A stretch of DNA of 64,000 nucleotides from Pelobates cultripes (lineage: Eukaryota; Chordata; Amphibia; Anura; Pelobatidae), in NCBI GenBank assembly GCA_933207985.1, contig OW240913.1:105247741-105311740 (forward strand), read 5' to 3'. Of the stretch, positions 10,911 to 22,740 are shown in pieces. Under the pieces are notes generated by a model. That model was not told the DNA's origin and searched no databases. It saw nothing but the letters and a program-made list of their open reading frames with translations. The first letter of the stretch is position 1. Each line of letters starts with the position of its first letter. Made by a program: the position numbers and the translations under genes.

Positions 10911-12227
10911 GTGACTCTTGATGAGAAAGACAGCATTGATGGTTGTGACAGACCCATCCATATGGACTAAGATTGCTGTGTTCGTCTGTTTTGCCGTTTG
11001 CATGAATTTACCCGTTCGTATGCCTTGTTTAAGTGAATGTACTTTTCTGCCGAACGGAACTGCCGAACGGACGGCCACCCAGAAGAGAAGTGTGCTGCTG
11101 GTTAACCTATTGATCCCAATTAGAACGTTGCGGTTAACCACAGACACTTCTCAATTAAAACCAAATACAGGGTGGTCGTCGTTCGTATGTCGACCGCGAG
11201 GCGGCGGCCATTTTAACCATGCGAAAGACCAGCGGTGTTCGACGGTTATTTCATGGAACTGAAAACGGACACTTTTTCAGCCGAACACCGCTGAAGCCAT
11301 CGACCTCCCTTCTCAATCGACTGAAGTGTGCGAACACCGGCCGTTCGGGAGATGTAAAGGCACAAATGGACTTACCCCAGATAGCCTTCCCATTGAGTCA
11401 ATCGCATACCGAAGAACTGTAATAGGCTTTGACTCCATGGCAATTGAACTGTGCGAATGGGATCTGAGCGCTATTCGCCAATAATATGCACTCAGATCCA
11501 GGCTATCTGGGGATGTGTTACACGAATGTAATATGTTCGGCAGTTATAAAGTTATATATTTTTATGTGTTTTGTGACTTGTATTTAAAATGGCGATTTGC
11601 TCTGGGAGATAATTGATTACTTCTCAATTATCTCCCGGGCAGAGGGGAGGAAACTGTGATGTATGCTGGGAATATTGTGTGATTGTATGTCTGAAATGTC
11701 CCCATGTCCATCTGCTATTCCAGTCTCCCATTTGGTCCCCTAGGGGAGTGTCCACCAAGTGGGAGACCTGCATAAATATGGGCAGGTAGCCCACAGTAAA
11801 CTCAGTTCGTGTTTTACCCTCAATGCGGAGCTTGGTCTCGTTATTGGGGGGATTTTATTACTAGAGACTGCTCTTTGGAATTATTTGCCGCTTGGAAGAT
11901 ATTGGCGTTCGGCTGAAATTGGCAGTTCGTGAAGTTGGGGCTTGTGAAGGGAAGGAGCCGTACGGATACCGTTCAGGAGTTTGGAGTGTTCCCTGGCTGG
12001 CGGTTCGCATGGTTGTATTGCATACGCTTACAGACAACATTATTGAGAACCGGGAGCATTCACTAAATGGCGGTTTGTACATTTATTACTGAAGGTACCG
12101 TAACAACGGTGATGACTGCAAACTCATTGATGATGACAATGTCTATGCTGATAACCTCACACCAGCTACAGTTGAAGCTCTGTTTGGACATACAGATGAT
12201 GAGGAATCCAGTTTTGAAGGATTTTAA
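10911..12227 (+). pseudogene. transposase C-terminal fragment of the pogo-like element, split by a solo LTR
   Basis: Before the LTR the frame reads VTLDEKDSIDG; after it, DDCKLIDDDNVYADNLTP and then VEALFGHTDDEESSFEGF, with a TAA stop at 12225-12227. An AATAAA follows at 12359-12364. Skipping the LTR and one copy of its 5-bp target keeps the frame open, so the LTR landed in a readable transposase tail. Acidic tails ending near FEGF are familiar in pogo/Tigger-like transposases, from memory. The N-terminal and catalytic parts are absent, so this copy was already internally deleted. Confidence 0.6.
10944..12105 (+). mobile_element. solo LTR, plus strand (family A, copy 2)
   Basis: It begins TGTGACAGACCC and ends GGTACCGTAACA (TG...CA), with flanking ATGGT (10939-10943) and ACGGT (12106-12110), a 5-bp duplication with one mismatch. 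Internal landmarks: GGGAGATAATTGA; CTGCATAAATATGGGCAGGT, a TATA-like box at about 11770-11785; then ACCCTCAATGCGGAGC and TCTCGTTATTGGGGGGAT. No gag/pol/env sequence is present, so it is probably a solo LTR left by recombination. Open frames within it have no recognisable domains. Confidence 0.85.
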
Positions 12228-12869
12228 CTCTTTTAGCTGTTTTAGCTTAGTTGCTGATAGAGCTAAGTATTTTATACTGTTAAAGTTATTGTTGATACCA
12301 TATTGTTTTTGTTGACCCCTTTTCCCCCTTACAGAGCTAGTTTACTGTTTTTCTTTGAAATAAATATTCAAAAACTTTTAACCTACTGATGCCTCAATTA
12401 ATGCAATTTTATTGGGATCTAATTTTATTTTGAAATTTACCAGTAGCTGCTGCATTTCCCACCCTAGGCTTATACTCGAGTCAATAATTTTTCCCAGTTT
12501 TTTGTGGTAAAATTAGGTGCCTCGGCTTATACTCGAGTATATACAGTAACTCAACACAATGAATGCTTCTGGTAGTTTCCCCAAATTCGACTGAAAATGT
12601 AATAATTTTGAGACTTCTCCAGTCTCAAAATGATTCAAGCCCCTGACCCTCTCACAACAGTACAATTATGCAAAACAGGTTTTGTCTCAATCACACTTGA
12701 TGTATCAAATCAGGGGATTAATTAGTTGAACCAGGGGTACCTGAGCTGGAACACTTGAAATACCTGAACTGTCTAAAGGTTTGTTGAGTGTCATATTTGT
12801 ATGCATGTAAAAAATAAGTCTAATTCAAAAACATTTCCACAAAGTTAAGAGAAGAGATCATTGCCCTTC

Positions 12870-13650
12870 CAAAAAAAAAAAGGTACAGGATACAAAAAGA
12901 TAGCATTGGAAGCATACATTGTAAATTCAAAGTGGAAGGAACAGAGGTTAAACTATTTGGACGGGGGAAGAAAAAGGGAACTATCAATGGCTGCAACCAG
13001 ATTTCTGAGAAGGCAGGTTGTAAAAAATATTTGAGTGAAAGGCAATGAGGTTTAAGTGAGCACAGTAAGGCATGTATTAAACATAGAAGCGTTCTATGTC
13101 AGAATCCAAGACGTACACCTCTACTGACCTAAAAGCACAAGAAAAGTTTGCTCTAATATGCTCAAAATCATATAAAAAAGCCACAGTTTTGGGATTCAGT
13201 TCTGTGGAGCGATGAAACAAAACTGAAACTTTTTGGCCCAATGGATCAGTAGTATGTCTGGAGGAGCAAGAAGTAAGCACATGCCGAAATGAACAATCTG
13301 CCTACAGTTAAGCATTGTGGTGGCTCAGTGATGCTCTGGGGCTACTTTGCATCCTCTGTCACTGGAAACTTGCAGCGTGTGGAAGGCAAGATGGATTCAT
13401 TGAAGTATCAAGAAATCCTAGGAGAAAACGTCATGCCGTTTGGGGGGGTTGCCGAAACTTTGATGTAATTGGACTTTCCAACAAGACATTGATCCTAAGC
13501 ATACCTCAGTCTTGGTTGCAGAAAAAGTCCTGGAAAATTCTACAGTGGCCATCACAGTCACCTGACTTGAATACCATAGAAAATATAAGGTGGGATTCGA
13601 AGTAGGCAGTTGCAGTGCACAAACCCAAGAGTTTTACTGAATGCATATTC
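12870..13650 (+). pseudogene. Tc1-like transposase, heavily mutated
   Basis: Frames are broken by many stops, but characteristic blocks remain in order: GSGYKKIALE; then LWSDETKLKLFG, the first catalytic-Asp region, at about 13200; then [25 protein letters not shown], interrupted only by substitutions, at about 13305-13380; and [14 protein letters not shown] sequence near 13480-13505. These are the DDE-domain landmarks of Tc1 transposases. The C-terminal part fades into noncoding sequence. It is non-functional. Confidence 0.85.
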
Positions 13651-14223
13651 TTCCTCTGAAAGTAGGGCGACAGGCCTGCATTCCAGTTTCATCTTGTGAG
13701 TGCTTTTTTCCCCTACTGAGTGTCATCCTTCTGTGCATATTACACTATTGTGATTTTTTTGTCTTATTTTATTTTCTCTTTATGGACTTTGGTATATAAC
13801 TTTGGTATTGTATATTTATTGTGGGTTTATATATTTTTTGGGGTGTTGGTGAGGCACTTTCTTAGAGTCTCTTCATTTTATTATTTTTAATATAGTGATG
13901 ATTTGTTTTTGAACTGGAGGTCCACAGGAACACCTCCAGAAGCTGGGGTCTGGCTATGCATCTCATTTGCAGCGGGTAATAACAGCAAAATGGTGCTCTA
14001 CTAGTACTAAAAATGCTTGCCATGAAGGGGTCAAATAATTTTGAGAGTGGAGAAGTCATTATAAGTTGCATTTTCTGTTGAATTTAGGGAAACCACCTAA
14101 AGCATTTGTTGTGTTAAGCTATTTCAATTGCTCTTTTTAATTTGTTCATTGCAAAGAACTGAAACTCTGTAAATTTGGACACAGCAGTTTTTAATGGGGG
14201 TTGAATAATTTTGATTACAACTG

Positions 14224-14390
14224 TATATACAAAATCATGGGAAAAAGAAAGTACAGTCTCTTTGAATTCTATGGTTTTACAGATTAAGACAAAATAACAA
14301 TCACCTGTTCATTATCAGGTCATACAATTAGGTAAAAACCATAGATTTCAAAGAGGGCGTGCTTTTGCTTTTTCATGACTGTATATATAG
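14224..14390. mobile_element. short fold-back MITE
   Basis: Left CATGGGAAAAAGAAAGTACA... CTCTTTGAATTCTATGG faces right CCATAGATTTCAAAGAG...CTTTTTCATGACTGTATATA, giving terminal inverted repeats of roughly 55 bp within 165 bp and TA-rich ends. The internal words CAGGTCATACAATTAGG resemble the longer internal fragment at 51625-51800, so both probably come from one family. Confidence 0.65.
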
Positions 14391-14992
14391 AAACATAGAA
14401 TGTGATGGCATATAAGAACCATTCAGCTTATCTAGTCTGCCCAATTTTCTAAATACTTTCATTAGTCCCTGGTAGTGATGTCCCGAACGGTTCGCGAATG
14501 GTTCGCCACGGACTCATCATTGAGTAAACTTTGACCCTGTACCTCACAGTCAGCAGACACATTCCAGCCAATCAGCAGCAGACCCTCCCTCCCAGACTCT
14601 CCCACCTCCTGGACAGTTAACTAAGAATGCAGCTTCACAATGAATGTAAAATGGATGCTGTCCAGGAGGTGGGAAGATCTGGGAGGGAGGGTCTGCTGCT
14701 GATTGGCTGGAATGTGACTGCTGACTGTGAGGTACAGGGTCAAAGTTTACTCAATGATGAGTCCGTGGCGAACCGTTCGCGAACCGTTCGGCGAACCGTT
14801 TGGGACATCACTAGTCCCTGGCCTTATGCCTATCCCATGCATGCTTAAACTCCTTTACTGTGTTAACCTCTACCATTTCAGCTGGAAGGCTATTCCATGC
14901 ATCCACTACCCTCTCAGTAAAGTAATACTTCCTGATATTATTTTTAAACCTTTCCCCCTCTAATTTAAGACTATGTCATCTTGTTGTGGTAG
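14391..14992 (-). mobile_element. CR1-type LINE 3' end, split by a hAT-like element
   Basis: It begins (as read on +) AGAAACATAGAATGTGATGG and continues CCCAATTTTCTAAATAC, AAACTCCTTTACTGTGTTAA and TATTCCATGCATCCACTACC. These match the 3' ends of the CR1 copies at 51806 and 50103 on the minus strand. A palindromic element occupies 14473-14813. It encodes only the last residues of the CR1 protein. Confidence 0.85.
14473..14813. mobile_element. palindromic hAT-like element, copy 1 (341 bp)
   Basis: Ends are TAGTGATGTCCCGAACGG and its complement. The flanks are an exact 8-bp duplication, GTCCCTGG (14465-14472 and 14814-14821), and other CR1 copies show the site unoccupied. Eight-bp duplications and TAGTGATG-type ends fit the hAT superfamily. 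Arms of about 150 bp (AACGGTTCGC repeats, CCAGCCAATCAGCAGCAGAC, CCACCTCCTGGACAG) fold back across a loop of about 40 bp. Open frames on both strands arise from the palindrome. Confidence 0.88.
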
Positions 14993-15504
14993 TAAAGTTG
15001 TGGTAGTCTTGAGTGTTATAACATTGTGATCCAGGAGTTAAATTATGTTTTTGTTTATAGTGTAATGTTGCAATGTGATACAGCAAGAAAAGAAAAATAA
15101 TCTTTTAAATTATATGCTGTCACACTGTACTATAAGATAATTTAATATACAAGAGAGAGAATGAGGAAAGAACTCACTTAAGGGGGTTAGTATATATTGA
15201 AAAAGGTTTTCATTATTACGCTGAGAAAATTGAATGCATACATACCATATATTTCTTAGTGTTTATTAATGATCATTGATTTAAACATTGGTTTCTTCAA
15301 AACAAAATCACAGATGTTATATGATTAATTTTGCACTTTTGCTCCCTTTGTTATTAAAACACAAAGACTGTTGACATTTGTCCTTCTGCTCATAAAAAAA
15401 ATCTGGTGACCGCTTATTCACTAATGTTAGTGCTCACACATCAGGTCCTTCTGTACAGTGTATAAAAGGAACTATTTTGCATGTAAATTGGAAAGTCATT
15501 ATCC

Positions 15505-15782
15505 CCTTAAGGATGGCGGGCATGCTATGCTGTCCTTGGAGACCTAGCTCTAAACGCCGGGGGGCGGCATAGCACGTCTCCACCGTCCTTTCTACTTACC
15601 CGATCGCCGGCGATCTCATGCTGGCGATCGCAGTGTTGGGACTCACCTGGCAGCCCAGGGAGTTCCCCTCCGTCCGTTTCGGCCCCTATGGGCCATGTGT
15701 TCGCGAGATCCTTGCCGTCCATGTCAGTGCCAGCAGGGGGAGTGCCTATAATGACAGGTACTCCCCCTGCTGCCTGTAAAAA
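15505..15782. repeat. unclassified GC-rich repeat-like block
   Basis: A sharply bounded GC-rich island in AT-rich intron, starting CCCCTTAAGGATGGCGGGC and ending CTCCCCCTGCTGCCTGTAAA. It contains CGATCGCCGGCGATC and AGGGGGAGTGCC / GGTACTCCCCCTGC, which is suggestive of a mobile element, but no termini or family are recognised. It is too isolated and lacks exon structure to be a CpG-island promoter. Confidence 0.4.
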
Positions 15783-15822
15783 AAAATGTTAAAACAGTTT
15801 AAAATTAAATTATATATATTTA

Positions 15823-15883
15823 GATCATATATATATATATATATATATATTTATATTTACACTGTCTAAGTGTATTTTAATAT

Positions 15884-15936
<53 letters not shown>

Positions 15937-15976
15937 TTAGAAAATCTGTCTAAGTGTATTTTAATATTAATATATA

Positions 15977-16016
<40 letters not shown>
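15823..16016. repeat. (AT)n microsatellites with a duplicated flank
   Basis: Three AT-dinucleotide runs are separated by a duplicated segment (CTAAGTGTATTTTAATATTA ... ATGTAAACTTAGAAAATC occurs twice), indicating a local tandem duplication of about 115-120 bp including the microsatellite. A further (AT)n lies at 16210-16262. Confidence 0.9.
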
Positions 16017-16017
<1 letters not shown>

Positions 16018-16018
16018 T

Positions 16019-16190
16019 TAGAAAATCCCGCACTCAATTTGCCGGTCTTGTGCTTGCCTCGGTGCTGCCTCAGCCGTAATTGATATAAATAAAAAACGGG
16101 TGCACTCCAGAGGTCTTCTTAGAAAAATATACTTGGTTTATTACAAAACGTGTAAAGTATACAAAGCGATCAAGTATATTTTTTATGGAT
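16019..16190 (-). mobile_element. fragment of an unclassified interspersed repeat
   Basis: On the minus strand it carries CTCTGGAGTGCACCCG and, about 80 bp on, AAATTGAGTGCGGG. The pair TGCACC ... ATTGAGTGCGG recurs at about 38910-38940. The family is unknown. It probably belongs with the stem-loop repeat at 16841-16960. Confidence 0.4.
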
Positions 16191-16840
16191 TGATATCAAA
16201 ATACACATAGAATTATATTGATTATATATATATATATATATATAGAAAATTATTATATATATATATTTATATAATAAAATAAAATAAAAATATGTACACA
16301 CTCACAAATCTGACACAAATGTTTTACTGCTATACCTAAATCAGATTTATTGTTTGTTTATTCATTCAAAATAAACAAGAAGGCCAAAGATTATAGTGCA
16401 GTACATTTAATAAAAAATATGAAATCAGTAACGTACGCACAAGAATAGCACTCACAAAGAACAAGTACAAACAACAAGCTTGTTTCCTGAGGAAGATAGA
16501 CATGCTTTTTCTGAACACACTTTTTAATTTTTTGGCCAGCACTCATAGTTACAATCCACAAACATGCTAAATGAAGTGTGTAAGGATGCTGTGTGAGTCT
16601 CAGTAAGAGGGCATGGCTAGTGCTGCATAAAAAAAAAAATGTTTGTTTATTTATTTAGTTACTAATTAGCAGATAATTGAGGAGTGAGATTGCAGTTGCA
16701 TGATCTACACACTTTTTAAAGTTGTGTTTGTGGTTAGAGTATCCCTTTAGGTTAATATATTTGTTTATTTATATATTTCCTTCTTTTTACAATTAGCCAC
16801 ATTTTTTTCAATACTAAAAATAATATTTGTGTGTGTGTAT

Positions 16841-16975
16841 AATGGCCACGAAGAAACTTTCACTGGACTTTTCAACCAAGTTCAAATATTTATTGTGAAT
16901 ACAGTCAGATTACATCAACGTTTCAGTCTATCAAAGACTTTCATCAGTATCAGGATATACATATATATTAAGAAA
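16841..16975 (-). mobile_element. interspersed repeat carrying a TGATGAAAG...AAACGTTG stem-loop
   Basis: The minus strand reads CTGATACTGATGAAAGTCTT-TGATAGACTGAAACGTTGATG, a short stem-loop (GTCTTTGATAGAC) between TGATGAA and GAAACGTTG. Comparable stem-loops occur at 38690-38815 and 48970-49012. Confidence 0.5.
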
Positions 16976-17664
16976 ATAGAAAAGAGGGAAAAAATGCTAT
17001 AATTTAGAATATAACAGTTCAAATAAAAAGCGACACATCAACACAATTTCTTGAAGATATCCCAAATGTGACACAGAAATCACAGTCCTATAGAGTAAAT
17101 CCTCTGTATTCTGGATCACCCATTGAGAGTTAAATCCAGCCTAGTCTAGAATTGTTATTGTCAATTTCAGGATTCCTCTTGTGTGATACCAAACAGCTAG
17201 GAAATAAAACAGCAATAGAGAAAAACAAATAAAAATGTAGTTTATTGGTTGTAAGAGAATCTGCAAGACAGCCCAACTTGTTTCATTTTTTATGGTCTGT
17301 TCAGTAGTAAATATCATGCATATATTACAAAATGTATTTAGATAATCACATTCATCTACTATTGGCTACGCTTACACTTATTCTTACACTAACTAACTCA
17401 GCAGACACGGCTGAATGGTGCACTGCAAGTGTTGTCATTTTCTAAAAATATATAGTTATTTAAAGTATAATTTTAACTTAAGCATTTGTATATTATTTTC
17501 TAATCAATGTACATAGAAAAACAAAAGCCTGAACACATGGAATAATATAAATGTAGTTGTTTTATTTTGTGTTTTGCTTATCTCTAGGAATTATTTATAT
17601 TCATATGATAAAAAGTAGCAAACATCTCATGAATAACTAATACTACTGTTATCTTGATTTAGAG

Positions 17665-18130
17665 TTAAAGGATCACTATAGTGTTTTCCTGACACTATAG
17701 TGCTCTAAGGATGCTCCTACCCTCAGGGTTCCCCTCCCTTGGTGCTGAAGGGGTTAAAGCCCCTTCAGCTGCTTACCTTAATCCAGTGCCGGGCTCCCTC
17801 GGCGCTGGTGACCTCTCCTCCCCCGCCGACGTCAGCTCCTGAGTGGAGCAGAATGCGCATGCGCGGCAAGTGCCACGCGCGCATTCAAACAGTCCATAGG
17901 AAAGCATTTCTCAATGCTTTCCTATGGACGTTCTGCACGCTGGATGCAAATTTCACATCCAGCGTCGCAGATGTGCCTCTAGCAGCTGTCAGGAAGACAG
18001 CCACTAGAGATTGGATTAACCCTGCTATGTAAACATCTGAAGGGTTAAAACCTGAAACTGCTATGTTTACATCTAAAGGGTTAAAACCTGAGGGACCTGG
18101 CAACCAGACCACTTCATTTTGAGCTGTACA
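17665..18130 (+). mobile_element. TTAA-type DNA element, 3' end eroded
   Basis: It starts TTAAAGGATCACTATAGTG and contains CCTGACACTATAGTGC; GCTGAAGGGGTTAAAGCCCC; GCTGGTGACCTCTCCTCC; GCATGCGC; the palindrome AAAGCATTTCTCAATGCTTT; and GGACCTGGCAACCAGACCAC. The better-bounded element at 31451-31723 shares these blocks in order and ends in AGTGGTCCTTTAA. TTAA targets and TTAAAGG ends recall Kolobok/T2-type MITEs described in Xenopus (from memory; piggyBac is the alternative). Confidence 0.7.
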
Positions 18131-21100
18131 CAACTCAGATTTCAGGATTCTGGCCAGGGTCTCAACATTCTGGAATTAACATTAATATAAATTTAGATAA
18201 CTGCAGCATACATTCCAACACTGGACATATGACTATTAAATAAATATCATTGTAAAACAAACTTCTATGATACCTAAAAAAAGCATGCACACATTTGTTT
18301 TAATAGGTATCAGGGTATTATTCATGTTGTATCACTCAAGTATTTTATCACACATGCAGAGGGTCTCCTAACAATAAATGAATAACATTCTCAGTATTCA
18401 CTTTTGTTTCTGAATTGAAATAATTATTGTAATAGCAGTAATTATACGTTTAAGTGAATATATATATAATATAATATATGTATAGTGTGTATAGAACATA
18501 TACTATTATTGGCCAGTTTATTTCTTGTTTGTTATTTTCATCTGTTTACTTTGAAGGTATGTTTTGTTTCATTATGGAAACTTGACACTTTCTGGGATAT
18601 GTGGCACTTGAGAGAGTGGCACTAACAGTGCTAGCAACAAAAAAACAGAGAATATGAGAACTCCAAGTATGGGCAATGGTTTAGAGAAACCCCAATAGCT
18701 TGCCAATCATTTAATCCCTGTTCAAGTCTCAAAAATGTTTTTGCAGCAACTATCTCTTCTTATTAATCTATGTCATAATGTAGAATTGATAATAACACTC
18801 TGCTACATATTTTGTTTGTTTCTTCTTTTTATGTCTTCTTGTTTGAGATAGTGTTTTCTATAGTTTAGTCTCCATAAAAAATGTGCTGCTTTATATATAC
18901 ATTTACTCTATCTGACATGCCAATTCTTTGCTATCTACTCAGCGTATATTGCTCAATCTTTATTACCTTGCACAACAAAAAATAAAGAATTTAAAATAAA
19001 ATATTTAAAATGTTTTTACATACTTGTGCAGTTACAGAAGGAACTTGTAACATTTGCATATCAAACTGAACCCACCAAGCAGTGCTAGAAGAGTTTAGTA
19101 TTTCTCCAGTATTGTTTTTGGAATAATGCTAGTTAATGGGCAATGTAAATTACTAATCTAATTATGACCCTCTGGACATTCTTCTGGACATTCTTCTGGC
19201 TAAGCACATGAATTGGCAGATGCTTGGAGATATATTGTCCCTTAATTAAATAATTGGAGTCTCCCCTCTATTTCTGGGGTTCCTTTTTTTCCCCCCATTC
19301 CACATTACATGTGATGGTCAATGTGTGTTTCTTTGCATCCTTCTATCCTAATCACTAGGTAAGTCATATTAGAATAATGGGTTTCAAATCCTTAGTAACT
19401 CCTTTGTCCACAATGCTGCACAGGGTATGTATGATTGAGTGACAGCCATAAGGTTTCCTCCCAGGCCAGTGTGGTCTTAATTAATTTTTCAGATCAGTAC
19501 AACAGGAATATCTGATGTTAAATTCCAACTATACTAAATTCATCTGACTTTCATCTTATCAACAATAATGAATCAAGAACACGGTTACAAATGTGTAACT
19601 TACCAGCCAATTTACTGTTGCTAAATAGCTAGCTATGAGGTTTACATATGTTACATGGTTTCCCTATATGCTCTAAGGTGGACATTAGTAGCTAGATCCG
19701 AATGTCTTTCTGTATAAAAACTTTGTTTTTTATTTTTTTTAAATAATACAGATAGTATATTTTAAAAATGTTATATCTTCCATCTCTGTTAGAAAACACA
19801 ACTTATTCGCTGCATGCACAATTGAATTATCAGCAAAGTTTTTTTTCAGTTTTTTTTTAAATTAAATAAAGCTTATAGAATAACATAGATTAACTACATA
19901 AACCCATTCATTGATGAGAATTAGAATAGTTTATGTGGCAAATGTGGCCATGAGGTTTAAAACACATGTGAAGATTCAGTACAGCAATGTTGTCTTATCA
20001 TTTAAAACTTACTAAAGTGATCAAAGATGAATTAAAAAAAAAGAACATGCTAATCATTAGGATTACACAGTGTTACAAGTAGCTAATAAACTCTCATCTG
20101 CAAAACTTCAGTTGAATCGTTATTGATTAGAGTTCTGGGAATCCTTTATGTACTACACAGTTTAAGTCTTTTTAAACAATGAATTAAAGGCAGGCAAATA
20201 CCTAGCTTAATGTTAGTATTTAATTGGTATTTTATTAATCTAGAAAAGAAGAAATGCCTTATGACATGGTGAAAAATGCTGTTAAAATAAAACAGGTGTA
20301 AAGATGAGTGGTGTAAACCTATTCATTAAGATAGTACTAAGACACAAATTGATCCAGCATGTAGAGTATATAAAATAGGTAATCTAAGAAGTAATAGTTC
20401 TATATATTGCTATATTACTCCCTGTCTAATGTATTCACCTATTTCACAATGAAAATGTTATTGATTCTACCTATTATATCCTGTGAGCCGAGTTCAGTGA
20501 TTTTGTTTTATCTGTAACGCATGCTATGAGGCTCGCTAATCAACAGTAGCAGCTCTCAACAATACTTGTGAAGACCCATGTATTGGTTTAACGGTTATCC
20601 CTCCTTGTGTAAAGATCAATTATTATATATTAGTTTCGGTTACTCGATTTTCTGGGCTTTTGGCTTATTTTAAATTAATTTTCATAAAGAGTTTCTAAAA
20701 ATCTTTGCATAATGACACTGTAATAAGAAGAGCTGAAAGCTTTTCATGCCATGGGAGAAGGGATTCAGGGATCGTTAAAGGGTTAAAGGAAGAAACATCT
20801 AGTAAACAGGATGCTATATTATAATTTTGTTGGCAAAGCAATACACTTGGATAATATAGTCTAAACAAATTACTAATACACCATAGAATAAGTCAAAAGA
20901 ATCCTTATTACTCTTATAACTCTTTTCTATAAAACCTGTTCAATGCCAGGATTAATAATTTGATGTACAAACATTGCAGATGAAATGCTGTTCAGCAATT
21001 TTTTATGAAAAATTAGGTCATTGAAATTTCCACTAATAATAACAGGGTAATTTGTTCTTTATCTCAACCACTATTATTTTCATATGATTAATTAATGTAA

Positions 21101-21366
21101 TCTCAAAACAATATTCTCTGCATTTGTTTACTTACTATAATCACAGCTGAATGTTTATTGTGAATCTATATACTATATAAATCAGTATACATCTTTTGCC
21201 AGTGGTCAACTTATATTAATATATATTATAATGTTTTTTTCATTGGCCTAACAAGGATGGACACATAGCATGGATTCATATATTTTTGTTCCCATTTGTC
21301 TGATTTGGAGCATGTCTAAGCATGCTGAAATTGCAAATAAAAATAACTTTTCCTGTTTCCTTGTAG
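18131..21366 (+). other. AT-rich intron sequence with nothing recognised
   Basis: No coding, repeat or RNA feature could be supported in this stretch before the next coding exon. The last 30 bp form the acceptor tract (ACTTTTCCTGTTTCCTTGTAG). Confidence 0.6.
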
Positions 21367-22156
21367 GACTTTTTCAAAGAGCAATTGCACAAAGTGGAAC
21401 TGCCTTGTCAAGTTGGGCAGTTAGCTTTCAACCTGCCAAATATGCCAGAATCTTAGCAACAAAAGTTGGATGCAACATGACGGATACGGTAGAACTTGTG
21501 GAATGTCTACAAAAAAGGCCTTACAGAGAACTTGTGGATCAAGATATACAGCCAGCTAGGTACCACATTGCTTTTGGGCCTGTAATTGATGGTGATGTTA
21601 TACCTGATGATCCTCAAATATTGATGGAACAAGGAGAATTCTTAAACTATGATATAATGCTTGGAGTCAATCAGGGAGAAGGACTTAAATTTGTGGAAAG
21701 CATTGTGGATCATGAGGATGGCATATCTGCTAGCGATTTCGATTTTGCTGTTTCAAATTTTGTGGATAATTTGTATGGATATACAGATGGAAAAGATATA
21801 ATGAGGGAAACAATTAAATTTATGTACACTGATTGGGCAGATCGCCATAACCCTGAAACAAGGAGAAAAACTCTATTGGCATTGTTCACCGATCACCAAT
21901 GGGTAGCACCAGCAGTAGCAACGGCAGATTTGCATTCAAACTTTGGTTCTCCAACATATTTCTATGCCTTTTATCATCATTGCCAAACAGATCAAGTGCC
22001 TGCTTGGGCAGATGCTTCACATGGGGATGAAGTTCCCTATGTCTTTGGGATCCCAATGATTGGTCCTACTGAGTTATTTCCTTGCAACTTCTCCAAAAAT
22101 GATGTTATGCTAAGTGCCGTTGTGATGACATATTGGACAAATTTTGCTAAAACGGG
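21367..22156 (+). CDS. nlgn1: neuroligin-1, large coding exon of the cholinesterase-like domain
   Basis: The acceptor TTGTAG and donor GG|GTAGGT bound a 790-nt exon that keeps phase with both neighbours. It encodes most of the C-terminal half of the extracellular domain, from [20 protein letters not shown] through [47 protein letters not shown] and [20 protein letters not shown] to [22 protein letters not shown] sequence and [11 protein letters not shown]. The last segments correspond to the region of the cholinesterase fold that carries the histidine loop in active enzymes. No frameshift or stop is present. It is very close to mammalian neuroligin-1 as remembered (for example [20 protein letters not shown]). 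The open frame extends upstream into the intron, but the acceptor and homology fix the true start. Confidence 0.98.
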
Positions 22157-22604
22157 GTAGGTTATCATTTTGAAACTATTTATATCATAAAGAAGTAAAA
22201 TGTATATTTCACAGTGATAGTTAAACCAGTATTTATTTTTTTCCTTTAAAAAAACCCAAACTGTTTTAAACAGTTATTTTTATTTTATATTAAAAAATAA
22301 TAGGAATTTTTCATCAAATAAAGTAGAATGAAAATGTTTAAATTACCTGATCAAAAATATAGATAACAGCCCATGTTAAAAAGCAAAAATGCAAACTACT
22401 GGCACTGAAATTAGTTTATGTTTGTCAATCAATATAGTCTGCTCCTAATAAATGTGTGTAAATGTATTTGATCATTAAAACTCTAAACTGGTCATTTATC
22501 CCTTTATCAGGGGAGAAAATATAGTATATATGGCAAATGTGCAAACCTTTTTTTAGGATCTAGTCAATAGACTTGTGAATAAATAGTTTAGACCAGTTTG
22601 TCCA

Positions 22605-22740
22605 AATCAAATGCCTTTTAATCCATATACCGACAAATTGCTCCCATTGCAATTTACCTGTGGAGTCTTTTTTAATTAATAAGATTCCACAGGTAACTCT
22701 TTGACGAATTGATTAATCTGAATATGGATTAAAAGGCTTT
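22605..22740. mobile_element. small palindromic repeat (MITE-like)
   Basis: GCCTTTTAATCCATAT on the left faces ATATGGATTAAAAGGC on the right, and ACCTGTGGAGTCTT faces AAGATTCCACAGGT near the centre. No target duplication is clear. Confidence 0.6.

Larger units (their letters stand above)
10261..12546 (+). mobile_element. pogo/Tc1-superfamily-like DNA element with sub-palindromic ends
   Basis: Ends: TA|CCGTATATATACCCCAGTATAAGCCGAG on the left and, in complement, TA|CTGTATATACTCGAGTATAAGCC on the right. The TA dinucleotides at 10259-10260 and 12547-12548 fit a TA target duplication. Each terminal region of about 90 bp is itself a small palindrome, with ACTCGAGTATAAGCC and its complement facing each other. 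Inside are tandem repeats (10726-10885), a transposase C-terminus and a solo LTR. Pogo-like identity is inferred from the TA target and an acidic C-terminus ending FEGF; this is a family-level guess. Part of 10560-10620 is shared in inverse orientation with 36448-36476. Confidence 0.7.
7177..14223 (+). mobile_element. Tc1-like DNA transposon, interrupted by nested insertions
   Basis: The left end reads CAGTTGTAATCAAAA and the right end TTTTGATTACAACTG, perfect terminal inverted repeats followed by TA on the right. The remaining body is 7177-7282 plus 12547-14223. The break at 7283-12546 is filled by an L2 LINE and, at its tail, a pogo-like element. Past the insertions the body resumes with ACTCAACACAATGAATGC and a decayed transposase. 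A TA target is the rule for Tc1/mariner; the left flank now reads CA, presumably mutated. Confidence 0.85.
799..21366 (+). other. nlgn1: nlgn1 intron (about 20.6 kb)
   Basis: The intron starts with GTATTA (or GTAACC at 772 for the short form) and ends with a pyrimidine-rich tract and TTGTAG. It is packed with transposable elements annotated separately, including a four-level nest at 7177-14223. Stretches 799-2270, 3790-4880, 5000-6360 and 18131-21366 are AT-rich sequence in which I recognise no gene or clear repeat. A small GC-richer patch at about 5505-5600 could encode MLASVVPERGQLLKC but has no family I recognise. Confidence 0.9.

Noticed and set aside
15525..15722. GC-rich patch as a CpG-island promoter
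   Set aside because: It is small, isolated in an intron, without exon or TATA context; more like a repeat.
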